From: Pseudomonas sp. F(2018)
GTDB taxonomy: Bacteria > Pseudomonadota > Gammaproteobacteria > Pseudomonadales > Pseudomonadaceae
Assembly: GCF_005508865.1 (NCBI RefSeq)
Contig: NZ_SCOM01000002.1
Location: 992,001 to 1,056,000 of the forward strand
Reading direction: 5' to 3'
Length of the DNA: 64,000 nt
In this document: piece after piece, positions 28,188 to 34,846 of the stretch
How the letters are laid out: every line of letters begins with the position of its first letter
Position numbering within the stretch: position 1 is the stretch's first letter
Translations under genes and position numbers: made by a program
The notes under the pieces: generated by a model
Told to the model about the DNA's origin: nothing
Seen by the model: the letters and a program-made list of their open reading frames with translations, nothing else
Database searches by the model: none

Positions 28188-28529
28188 ATGTGGCAGCCGA
28201 TACAACTACATGAACTGAAAGCGCTGATTGCCCAGCAAGTCGTTGAGTGCTCTCCAGAAACTTGCGCGCTGTTTGAGGCTAATGCTATAGCACCGCAAAA
28301 ATGGGCACTCTCATCATGGGGTAACGATGGTGGTGGCTTCTGGGCAATTGCCATAATTGGCAAAACTGTCCTCTGGTACAACGATATTGAGGAAGGCTTC
28401 AATACATCATCGTTTACCCACGAGGGAACCATAGAGCAGTATTGGTGCAACCAAGACACACTGCATGAAGCAATGCTTGGCCTCACCCCAAACGCTCCAA
28501 AACTAGGAGCACCCGATGCACCTGCGTAA
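28188..28529 (+). CDS. cassette 2: conserved hypothetical protein
   Basis: The 113-residue soluble protein opens MWQPIQLHELKALIAQQVVECSP and later shows VLWYNDIEEGFN and IEQYWCNQDTL. I recall proteins of this shape as uncharacterised singletons in many proteobacteria, so it is a real family, but I know no function. ATG 28188 follows AAGGA. The stop lies three bases before the left core of attC site 2. No signal peptide or membrane helix is seen. Its presence in a cassette suggests that it was captured from elsewhere. Confidence 0.75.
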   Translation: MWQPIQLHELKALIAQQVVECSPETCALFEANAIAPQKWALSSWGNDGGGFWAIAIIGKTVLWYNDIEEGFNTSSFTHEGTIEQYWCNQDTLHEAMLGLTPNAPKLGAPDAPA

Positions 28530-28531
28530 GC

Positions 28532-28608
28532 TCCTAACAATGCGCTCAAAGCGCTCACTTCGTTCGCTGGGACCGGCTAAAGCCGGCCCCTTAGCTTAAT
28601 CGTTAGGC
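28532..28608 (+). repeat. attC site 2
   Basis: A 77-base site from TCCTAAC to GTTAGGC (exchange point after G at 28602). It has the short-type spacer with hairpin ACCGGCTAAAGCCGGCC. Right half TTAGCTTAATCGTTAG is identical to sites 1, 3 and 4. Confidence 0.9.
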
Positions 28609-28615
28609 ATCAAAA

Positions 28616-29311
28616 ATGGCTTGTGCACACTCTCAAGTAGCAGCGGCTCTGGACCGGTGGTCCGAGTGCCATTGGCACATCCATCAAATGGAGGCCAACT
28701 ACCACGAACCCGAGCCATTTCGCTACTCGCTTAATTCATTTATTAGGGCAGTGAAAGAAGTCCCCCAAATTCTGAAAATGGAGTTACAAAATCATCGACT
28801 CTATTCATCTGAGTTGAAGCCAGCCATTGACGCTACAAAAAGCAATGAACTGCTGCGAAAGCTCAGCCAACAACGAGACTTCATTGTCCATCAAGGCATG
28901 CTTGATCTGGCGAGCAGCGGCCAGATCGGAACCACTGAAGGGCGAGGTTTTAAGATTGGCATTGGGTTCAACGTCGCTCCCTTCGAATCATCGCAAGCGG
29001 CGTACGAGCGATATAAAGCCATATGCCGCAGCGATCCCGTCTTCCGGGGTGCTTTCGGCCCAGACTGTGACTCACGACCCTTCCTCCGGCGCGAGTGGAA
29101 AGTTCAAGAGCTAGGCCACACTGAGCTTCTTGAGCTTTCAGTCTCAGCATGGCGCGCGCTCGGAGAAGCTATTTCGACCATCGTTCAAATACTCGGAGGC
29201 GATCCATTGGATCTTTCAATGTCATGCCTCCATGATCCTGAGCGTGTAAAAACTAGAGCCTTTAGCCAGTCGGAGTTCTTTAAGACAGTGGACGGTGAGT
29301 CTGATGCCTAA
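28616..29311 (+). CDS. cassette 3: unknown protein with a HEPN-like RDxxVH motif
   Basis: The 231-residue soluble, mostly helical protein carries RDFIVH at residues 87-92, inside a helix-rich stretch (about 42-100). This R-(D/N)-x3-H pattern is the catalytic signature of HEPN ribonucleases, found in many toxins and abortive-infection effectors but also in non-toxic proteins. No antitoxin-like partner is next to it in the cassette. The rest (a GRGFKIGIGF segment and a C-terminal helix pair) is unknown to me. The stop TAA lies in the left core of attC site 3. The HEPN assignment is a motif-level inference only. Confidence 0.7.
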   Translation: MACAHSQVAAALDRWSECHWHIHQMEANYHEPEPFRYSLNSFIRAVKEVPQILKMELQNHRLYSSELKPAIDATKSNELLRKLSQQRDFIVHQGMLDLASSGQIGTTEGRGFKIGIGFNVAPFESSQAAYERYKAICRSDPVFRGAFGPDCDSRPFLRREWKVQELGHTELLELSVSAWRALGEAISTIVQILGGDPLDLSMSCLHDPERVKTRAFSQSEFFKTVDGESDA

Positions 29312-29394
29312 CAACTCGCTCAACTGCCGCTCACTCCGTTCGCTGGACAGCCAAAAGCTGCGCTTTTGTCTGCCCGTTAGCTTAATCGTTAGGC
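29306..29394 (+). repeat. attC site 3
   Basis: An 89-base site from GCCTAAC to GTTAGGC (exchange point after G at 29388). Same long spacer as site 1, with a few substitutions (AACTCGCTCAACTGCC on the left). Confidence 0.9.
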
Positions 29395-29410
29395 ATCAAG
29401 CAGGGAAAAT

Positions 29411-29881
29411 ATGCGCTTAGAATACGAGAATAAATTCAGGGATGTAATTGAGTTTCAAACCGCTCACCAGCTTTACTCACCAGCTTTGCAGCTTACACTT
29501 CTAGCGTTTGCATTCTTGATATTTTGGTTAACCAGCACTCACAGCAGCCTCACTTACAGCATAACCTTTGCTCTTTTATCCTACGCTGCAATGCTGACAA
29601 CTCAATTTATATTCAATATCATCTACTTCGCCTCAAGAAAAAACCATGCAGTACTTACAACTCATACAATAGAAGTCACCGACACGGCATTCATCGAAGA
29701 AACAAAATACAATAAATCCTATTTTTATTGGAACGGCATCAACAAAGCCGTCTCTCGCTTTGGCAATGTGGCAATTTACACTACGCCACATACGGCGCTA
29801 ATTGTCCCCAGGCGCGCATTTAGCTCACATTCCCAGCGCCAGGATTTAATAAAATTAATCAACGCCAGAGTTGATGCCTAA
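29411..29881 (+). CDS. cassette 4: YcxB-like membrane protein
   Basis: The 156-residue protein has two transmembrane helices (about 25-42 and 47-72) followed by a cytoplasmic beta-rich domain. The pattern TTHTIEVTDTAFIEET, then a YWNGINKAVSRFGNVAIYTT segment and ALIVPRRAF resembles the YcxB-like C-terminal domain found in small bacterial membrane proteins of unknown role. It is strongly AT-rich. ATG 29411 follows CAGGGAAA. Its stop codon is inside the left core of attC site 4. Confidence 0.7.
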   Translation: MRLEYENKFRDVIEFQTAHQLYSPALQLTLLAFAFLIFWLTSTHSSLTYSITFALLSYAAMLTTQFIFNIIYFASRKNHAVLTTHTIEVTDTAFIEETKYNKSYFYWNGINKAVSRFGNVAIYTTPHTALIVPRRAFSSHSQRQDLIKLINARVDA

Positions 29882-29964
29882 CAATGCGCTCAACTGTCGC
29901 CCACTTCGTTCGCTGGGCGTCCAAAAGCTACGCTTTTATCCGCCCGTTAGCTTAATCGTTAGAG
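29876..29964 (+). repeat. attC site 4
   Basis: An 89-base site from GCCTAAC to GTTAGAG (exchange point after G at 29958). Long-spacer type like sites 1 and 3. Confidence 0.9.
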
Positions 29965-29970
29965 AAAAAC

Positions 29971-30354
29971 ATGGAACGTAACCCGATACTACTAGGACTA
30001 GCCGCAGCCGCAATTGCATATCCGGTCGTTAAACTTGTCAAAGTTACGCTGGGTAGCAATATTGCAGACATCCTGATGGAAGCTATCTCTAACCTCCCAT
30101 GGCTTGCCGGCGGCTTCGTCGCTGGCTACAAGTCTAAATTCTCCCCACTTAAAAACGGCGCGATCACAGGTGCGCTCTATGGGTTAATTTTCTGCCTAAT
30201 TGGCATCGTTTTAGTTTCAACTCAAACTTATGGGATGCAAGAAAAAATTTCACAGCTTGGTATCGCAGCTATAGCCATTATAAAATTTTCCTTCTTGTTC
30301 TTCTTGGCATCCGCCTTAGGGTGTGTACAAAAATTACCACGCACAGTTCTCTAA
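29971..30354 (+). CDS. cassette 5: small membrane protein, unknown function
   Basis: The 127-residue protein has three to four hydrophobic segments (about 7-26, 39-52, 63-84 and 93-115) with glycine- and alanine-rich faces (GGFVAGYKS, GAITGALYGLIF). I do not recognise a family. ATG 29971 comes only six bases after the core of attC site 4, with a weak AGAGAAAAA ribosome site, so translation may be low or depend on transcription through the array. Its stop is next to the left core of site 5. Confidence 0.7.
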   Translation: MERNPILLGLAAAAIAYPVVKLVKVTLGSNIADILMEAISNLPWLAGGFVAGYKSKFSPLKNGAITGALYGLIFCLIGIVLVSTQTYGMQEKISQLGIAAIAIIKFSFLFFLASALGCVQKLPRTVL

Positions 30355-30423
30355 CAATGCGCTCAAATCACTCGTTTCACTCGCTGGGCCGGCGAAGCCG
30401 GCCTCTTAGCTTAATCGTTATGC
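30349..30423 (+). repeat. attC site 5
   Basis: A 75-base site from CTCTAAC to GTTATGC (exchange point after G at 30417). Short-spacer type like site 2, with hairpin GGGCCGGCGAAGCCGGCC. Confidence 0.88.
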
Positions 30424-30426
30424 ACC

Positions 30427-30828
30427 ATGAACCAAATTCGAATGAAACGCGAAATTGAAGAGAATGCGGAGACTATTCGCCGCCTTCGTTCACGCATCAA
30501 AGAAACCTTTAAGGTTCGTGACTTGAGCCCATTGAAAAGGCGGGAATGGGAGTTCGCCTGCAAAGAATTTCACGCCAGGTATGAAGCCTTATCATTCCCC
30601 TGCAACTACACTGAGGCGCTACAAAAAATCAAAGATGGGGATCAGTTGTCGGTTGAATCCGCTCTGTGCTTTGTAGAGTTAAGGCCCTATTTTTTCCGAT
30701 CTGGTTATATGTACAGAGAACTGATCCGAAAGCTCAAGAATGCCAATCTTGCTGGCAGCCACCGGGAGCGACGAGACGCGATTATTCACGCATACCGTCA
30801 GTGGAGATCAAGCCAGTGCAAAGCATAA
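30427..30828 (+). CDS. cassette 6: basic helical hypothetical protein
   Basis: The 133-residue protein is rich in Arg, Lys and Glu and appears all-helical (EENAETIRRLRSRIKETF at about 11-28, and a C-terminal RRDAIIHAYRQWRSSQCKA). No family is recognised and no membrane segment is seen. The charge pattern would allow nucleic-acid binding or coiled-coil contacts; that is a guess. ATG 30427 is only four bases after the core of attC site 5 and has no good Shine-Dalgarno. The stop is in the left core of the divergent sixth attC site. Confidence 0.7.
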   Translation: MNQIRMKREIEENAETIRRLRSRIKETFKVRDLSPLKRREWEFACKEFHARYEALSFPCNYTEALQKIKDGDQLSVESALCFVELRPYFFRSGYMYRELIRKLKNANLAGSHRERRDAIIHAYRQWRSSQCKA

Positions 30829-30899
30829 CAATTGGTTCAAGCCGTTCGCTTCGCTCACTCGGCACCGGCTAAAGCCGGCCCCTTAACCAAACGCTAGCC
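30823..30899 (+). repeat. attC site 6, divergent family
   Basis: A 77-base site from GCATAAC to GCTAGCC (core GTT changed to GCT). The inner boxes are ATTGGTTCAA on the left and TTAACCAAACG on the right, changed together compared with sites 1-5, so pairing is kept. The altered core may hinder exchange, leaving it as the fixed end of the array. Confidence 0.8.
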
Positions 30900-30920
30900 C
30901 CCACCAACCAGGATCGAGCA

Positions 30921-31262
30921 ATGACCAAGTACCTCATCTCCTTCCCCGCTGAAGCGATGGACGTCCCGCAGGAAGACCTGCCTGCCGTCAGCGAAGCGGC
31001 TCATGCAGTCATACGTGAGGCGAAGGATGCGGGCGTTTATGTGTTCGGAGGCGGTATCAACGAGAGCGCGGCGCCGCTGATGGTTGGTGCCGATGGCGCC
31101 GTCCGCAACGCTACCTACCCGCAGACCAGGGAGTTCAATGGCGGCTTCTGCATTCTTGAGCTGCCCTCGCGCGAAGCCGCCATCCAATGGGCGGCGAGGA
31201 TCGCTGAAGCTTGCCGTTGCTCGCAGGAGCTTCGCGAGTTCCACTACGATCCGGAAAGCTGA
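30921..31262 (+). CDS. YCII-related (DGPF-like) domain protein
   Basis: The 113-residue protein has the YCII/DGPF ferredoxin-like fold: MTKYLISFPAEAM at the start, AKDAGVYVFGGGI, and GGFCILELPSREAAIQWAARIAEA. Members have a conserved His-Asp pair in the family type YciI and act as small enzymes or sigma-factor-linked proteins; the function here is unknown. It is the first gene after attC site 6 and GC-richer than the cassettes, but no attC follows it. A weak inverted repeat (31277-31283 with 31301-31307) lies after the stop and may end transcription. Confidence 0.75.
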   Translation: MTKYLISFPAEAMDVPQEDLPAVSEAAHAVIREAKDAGVYVFGGGINESAAPLMVGADGAVRNATYPQTREFNGGFCILELPSREAAIQWAARIAEACRCSQELREFHYDPES

Positions 31263-31424
31263 CCGGTGCTGCACAACCCTTGGGGGCGCCAACCCGCTAA
31301 CCAAGGGCGCCGGAATCCGTCAAAACACCTCATTGCACCGATGCGGCCACCCTCTCCCACCGAGCCGACATGCCCTGTCGGGCCACGTCGATCATGTCAA
31401 AGCAAGACCGCTCAGGATCGTCAA

Positions 31425-31796
31425 ATGGATGTTGCCGCCGTCAAAGAATATTGCAGCTGTTACCCCGGAACCTCCTCGAAGCTGTTTGGCCCGCCAAGCA
31501 ACATCCTTGTCTACTACGTCGGCGGCAGAAAGTTCGCCTACTTCAAGACCAGCGAGCCGGAGCAGTGGCGTTTCAGTATCTGCACCTCTCCGGAGCGCTT
31601 CCTGGAGCTGACTGACGTGCCGGGCATCAAGCCTGCCCGCTACATGGCCAAGTTCCGCTGGGTCACCATCGTGGATGTCGAGACGGTTCCGGCCGAATAC
31701 CTCCAGGAGCTGATCACCTGGTCTTATGCCAAGGCGCTTTCCAGTCTTTCGAAGCGGCAACAAGCGGCCATCGCACTTGAGCAATCACAACCGTAA
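31425..31796 (+). CDS. MmcQ/YjbR family protein
   Basis: The 123-residue product has the CyaY-like MmcQ/YjbR fold: MDVAAVKEYCSCYPGTSSKLFG, then VYYVGGRKFAYFKT, FSICTSPERFLEL, PGIKPARYMAKFRWVTI and a final AEYLQELITWSYAKALSSL. These are DNA-binding-type small proteins of uncertain role. ATG 31425 is chosen because homology begins there (MDV...); earlier in-frame starts at 31266 and 31341 add residues that look like translated spacer. The 162-base gap from the YCII gene holds no attC-like structure I can find. Confidence 0.75.
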   Translation: MDVAAVKEYCSCYPGTSSKLFGPPSNILVYYVGGRKFAYFKTSEPEQWRFSICTSPERFLELTDVPGIKPARYMAKFRWVTIVDVETVPAEYLQELITWSYAKALSSLSKRQQAAIALEQSQP

Positions 31797-31840
31797 CCCC
31801 ACCTACGGTCACTACGGCCCGTGGATACAAGGAGTATCGC

Positions 31841-32299
31841 GTGTACCTACTGACAGAAAACACCGCCGAGATTGCGTGTCCGGCGAGCGTGGCGTACGAG
31901 TACATCACTAATCTCGAGACGTTCGGCGAGTGGTTTCCTGGTGTCCTCGCCATCCAGTCGGCGAACGAACTGGCACATGCCGCGCCTGGAAAAACCTACC
32001 TTGAGACCGTCGCCATCCCGATGCGCGGAACCCGCAAGGTTGCCATCACGGTCGTTGCTGCGGAGCCGAACAAGCTACTCGTGACGGAAGGGCAGCTGCC
32101 GCCGCTGATGCCGAGGATGGAAATCCAGTTCCACGTTATCGGTGCCGACGCATGCCGGGTCGAGTGGCGGATGTTCAGCCGCAATGACCACCTCCTCGCC
32201 AGGATCACGCTCTTGCCGCTCGCTCGCAGGGTCATGCGCAAGCGCGCCGCCATTGGGATGAAAAGACTAGCCAAGGTGTTAGAGGGACGCGGGGGCTGA
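31841..32299 (+). CDS. SRPBCC (polyketide cyclase/START-like) family protein
   Basis: The 152-residue product fits the SRPBCC helix-grip fold used for binding hydrophobic ligands: IACPASVAYEYITNLETFGEWFPGVLAIQ at about 11-39 is a typical opening (CPA..VYEYI.....WWP), followed by alternating strands and a long C-terminal helix after residue 120. It starts at GTG 31841, which has AAGGAG nine bases upstream. The ligand is unknown. The C-terminal helix is very basic (RRVMRKRAAIGMKRLAK). Confidence 0.7.
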   Translation: MYLLTENTAEIACPASVAYEYITNLETFGEWFPGVLAIQSANELAHAAPGKTYLETVAIPMRGTRKVAITVVAAEPNKLLVTEGQLPPLMPRMEIQFHVIGADACRVEWRMFSRNDHLLARITLLPLARRVMRKRAAIGMKRLAKVLEGRGG

Positions 32300-32366
32300 C
32301 ACCTCGCAACCTAACCAACTGGCATGCGCCGCCATCTGAACGCTCACGAATATCTTCGAGGACCAC

Positions 32367-32849
32367 ATGATCGATCTCCATGCACTCAAACCCACCTACC
32401 TCCTGTGCGTGATTCTGGCGCTCGGTGCGCTCGCTGGCTGTGAAGAGCAACCTGAGGCGGAGAGCCCGCAACCCTCTTCTACCAGCCCAGCCGATCAAGC
32501 TGCGATCGAGGATCTGTCCCGCGTCGGAACAGCGGTCGCAGCGCAATCTGCCGACCTGAAGCTGGAGTTTCTCGGCGCCAAGAACGGGATCGACCCGGCA
32601 CAGGCCGCCGCATCCGGAGAGAGCTGGTCGCTCTACCATCTCTCCTTTGCCGCCGCGCAGCCCTCGGAATTGCAGCTGAGCGGCAATGTTCACAGCCAGA
32701 CACTGTCCCCCGAGAACCAGGCACGCCAGGAGCGCTGGCAGAAAGTGGTTTGCACTCCCGAGCTGAGCGATGTCATGCGCGCGCACCAGATCGATTTGGT
32801 TTACGCCACCTTCGGCAAGGCGGACATGCCCATCGCCCAATGCCAGTAG
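32367..32849 (+). CDS. putative lipoprotein, unknown function
   Basis: The 160-residue protein has a lipoprotein signal: a hydrophobic stretch (YLLCVILALGALAGC) with lipobox LAGC and Cys at about residue 26, then a Pro/Ser/Glu-rich linker to about residue 50. The mature part contains two further Cys (VVCTPEL and a C-terminal AQCQ) that could pair. I do not recognise a family. It is probably anchored to the outer membrane, since Glu-Glu rather than Asp follows the Cys. It is one of six co-oriented accessory genes. Confidence 0.7.
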   Translation: MIDLHALKPTYLLCVILALGALAGCEEQPEAESPQPSSTSPADQAAIEDLSRVGTAVAAQSADLKLEFLGAKNGIDPAQAAASGESWSLYHLSFAAAQPSELQLSGNVHSQTLSPENQARQERWQKVVCTPELSDVMRAHQIDLVYATFGKADMPIAQCQ

Positions 32850-32913
32850 TGGGTGCTCGCCCGTGGTCGCGGACAGCTACCAGCCTGGCGCCTCATGAAA
32901 GACAGGTAGATTG

Positions 32914-33423
32914 ATGATCATTGTGCTGAACGGCCCCCTCGGAGTCGGCAAGTCGACGCTCTCCGAGGCGCTTATGGAGCATCTGGACGCAAGCGTGATG
33001 CTGGACGGCGATCAGGTGGTAGCCGTGAACCCGCCGCCCGCGGATGAGCTGGGGTACCTGCATGCGACGCTGGCGCTACTGGTCAAGCACCACCTGGCCC
33101 ATGGCTACAGACACTTCGTCATCAACCATATATGGCACACGGCTGACGAACTCGATGCACTGCGCCAGGCACTGGGTGAGTTCGACGGTGATGTACGCTG
33201 CTTTCGCCTGGTTCTGCCGTTTGCGGAGAATCTCAGGCGGATTCGTCTTCGCCAAAGTGCTCGCATTATCGACGAGCAGGACTTCGAGATGCAGACGGTC
33301 GTCGAGGAACGCGCGATTCTGGAGGGCGAGTCCAACCCAGGTTTGGGCGAGCCATTCGATGTTTCCGGCACGCCAGAGCAACTGGTTGCTGCACTGCTGA
33401 TTCGCCTGGGCCTCTGCGCCTGA
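32914..33423 (+). CDS. P-loop kinase-like protein
   Basis: The 169-residue product has an intact Walker A, GPLGVGKST at residues 7-15, and a LID-like Arg-rich segment LRRIRLRQSAR near 108-118. The overall shape is that of small-molecule kinases (AAA_18/shikimate kinase or chloramphenicol phosphotransferase-like). Substrate unknown. ATG 32914 is preferred over the adjacent TTG 32911. Its position directly before a putative antibiotic acetyltransferase makes a role in drug modification worth testing, but there is no direct evidence for that in the sequence. Confidence 0.7.
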   Translation: MIIVLNGPLGVGKSTLSEALMEHLDASVMLDGDQVVAVNPPPADELGYLHATLALLVKHHLAHGYRHFVINHIWHTADELDALRQALGEFDGDVRCFRLVLPFAENLRRIRLRQSARIIDEQDFEMQTVVEERAILEGESNPGLGEPFDVSGTPEQLVAALLIRLGLCA

Positions 33424-33443
33424 ACAGTTAGGAGAGGCTCTCG

Positions 33444-33959
33444 ATGCCCGGCATCACTATCCACAGGGGCTCGTTACCCGAGTTGATCGAGGCCCGCCTG
33501 GATGCCAGCTTCACCGTAACGCAGGAGCTGCGTCCCTACTTCATCGAAGGTCGCTTCGGCTACGACGTCGTCGCCGTAGAGCCCTACCGGAAATCCTATG
33601 GCGACGATGACGACGAAGAGAACGACGGCGAGCTGTTCATCGCCCGCCTTGAGGGTCGGCCAGCCGGCGCGATAGCGCTATCCGAAGCGTGGAACGGTTA
33701 TGCGCGCATCGACAACATCCTGGTCGACACCAACCTGCGCCGAGCAGGCGTGGCGACTGCCCTGCTCCACCACGCCGTGGACTGGTGCAAGGGCCGCGGC
33801 CTAGCCGGGCTGATGCTGGAGACGCAGAACAACAACGTGGCGGCCTGCAAGCTGTACGAGCGCTTCGGCTTCCGCCTGGGCGGCTTCGATACGCACCTTT
33901 ATGGCGCCGTCGCCCCTGGGGAAATCGCCCTGTTCTGGTACTGGCACGCCGCAGCCTGA
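33444..33959 (+). CDS. GNAT acetyltransferase resembling streptothricin acetyltransferase
   Basis: The 171-residue GNAT protein closely follows the layout of SatA/Sat2-type streptothricin N-acetyltransferases as I remember them: EPYRKSY followed by an acidic run (DDDDEEND, residues 53-61), the acetyl-CoA loop LRRAGVATALL at 98-108, LETQNNNVAACKLYERFGF at 125-143, GGFDTHLY and a final EIALFWYW. These enzymes acetylate the beta-lysine part of streptothricin. Other GNAT uses cannot be excluded. It begins 20 bases after the kinase-like gene behind TAGGAGAGG. sat2 is itself a known integron cassette gene, notable given the array nearby. Confidence 0.75.
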   Translation: MPGITIHRGSLPELIEARLDASFTVTQELRPYFIEGRFGYDVVAVEPYRKSYGDDDDEENDGELFIARLEGRPAGAIALSEAWNGYARIDNILVDTNLRRAGVATALLHHAVDWCKGRGLAGLMLETQNNNVAACKLYERFGFRLGGFDTHLYGAVAPGEIALFWYWHAAA

Positions 33960-33975
33960 GGCGGCGGCGCGGACT

Positions 33976-34833
33976 CTAGCCGTTCACCACCGACCCGCCG
34001 TTCACGTGCAGTACCTGGCCACTGACATAGGAGGAGTCGTTGCTGGCCAGGTAGACGAAGGCCGGTGCCACTTCGGCCGGTTGGCCGGGGCGCTGCATGG
34101 GGGTGTCCGAACCGAAGGTGGCGACCTTTTCCGGCGGGAAGGTCGAGGCGATCAGCGGCGTCCAGATCGGTCCCGGGGCGACCGCGTTGACGCGGATGCC
34201 GCGCTTGGCCAGGTTCAGCGCCAGGGAGCGGGTGAAGGTGGTGATCGCGCCCTTGGTCGATGAGTAGTCGAGCAACATCGGATTGCCCTTGTAGGCGGTG
34301 ATCGAGGTGGTGTTGATGATCGCCGAGCCGTCCTTCAGATAAGGCAGTGCGGCCTTGGTCAGCTGGAACATGCCGAAGATGTTGGTACGGAAAGTCTGCT
34401 CCCACTGCTCCTCGCTGATGTCTTCCAGGCCTTCCTGGGGCTGTTGCTCGCCGGCGTTGTTGACCAGGATGTCGATGTGTCCCCACTTGCCGATGGCCTG
34501 CTCCACTACCTGGCGGCAGAATCCGGCGTCGGCCACGTCGCCGGCCAGCGGTAGTACCTGGCGGCCACGGCGCTCAATCTCCGCCTGGGTGTGGCGGGCG
34601 TCTTCATCGCGATCGAAATACAGCAGCACGATGTCGCAGCCCTCTTCGGCGAAATGCACGGCCACGGCGCGGCCGATGCCGCTGTCGGCGCCGCTGATGA
34701 CGGCGACCTTGCCCTCCAGCTTGCCGGCGCCGCGGTAACGCTCGTCGATGTACACCGGTGGCGGGTCCATCTGCGCCTCGCTGCCGTGGGGGATGTCCTG
34801 GTGCTGTGGCGGCAGGGTCTGTTTCTCGCTCAT
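33976..34833 (-). CDS. SDR family oxidoreductase (YghA/GsiB-region type)
   Basis: The 285-residue product is a classical short-chain dehydrogenase with a 40-residue N-terminal extension rich in Pro and Gln. Seen: cofactor motif SGADSGIGRAVA near 49-60, NNAG near 127, catalytic Ser region TTSITAY and YSSTKGAI (Tyr-x3-Lys), and NAVAPGPIWTPL. This extended type is common among general stress proteins of bacteria. GAGGAAAA precedes the ATG. It lies 13 bases after ligD and so is the last gene of the Ku-LigD operon; its substrate is unknown. Confidence 0.85.
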   Translation of the reverse strand: MSEKQTLPPQHQDIPHGSEAQMDPPPVYIDERYRGAGKLEGKVAVISGADSGIGRAVAVHFAEEGCDIVLLYFDRDEDARHTQAEIERRGRQVLPLAGDVADAGFCRQVVEQAIGKWGHIDILVNNAGEQQPQEGLEDISEEQWEQTFRTNIFGMFQLTKAALPYLKDGSAIINTTSITAYKGNPMLLDYSSTKGAITTFTRSLALNLAKRGIRVNAVAPGPIWTPLIASTFPPEKVATFGSDTPMQRPGQPAEVAPAFVYLASNDSSYVSGQVLHVNGGSVVNG

Positions 34834-34846
34834 GGGATTTTCCTCG

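Larger units (their letters stand above)
27647..30899 (+). mobile_element. integron gene-cassette array without integrase (CALIN), six cassettes
   Basis: Six short genes, all on the plus strand, each end in an attC site, giving the strict pattern TTAG-gene-attC. Sites 1-5 share the right end TTAGCTTAATCGTTA(G/T) and the left end TAACAA(T/C)(G/T)CGCTCAA; the sixth is of another family. In sites 1-4 and 6 the stop codon of the gene lies inside or next to the left core, as in mobile cassettes. The cassettes are clearly AT-richer than the flanking genes, and rare-codon-rich. Cassette orientation puts any integrase to the left, where only 240 non-coding bases separate the array from ybhN. Confidence 0.9.

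Noticed and set aside
27647..30899. CRISPR-like repeat array
   Set aside because: The repeats are 75-89 bases, differ in length, flank genes and have integron cores, so they are attC sites rather than CRISPR repeats.
31277..31307. Possible seventh attC after the YCII gene
   Set aside because: There is a short inverted repeat (CCCTTGG/CCAAGGG), but no AAC/GTT cores at proper positions.
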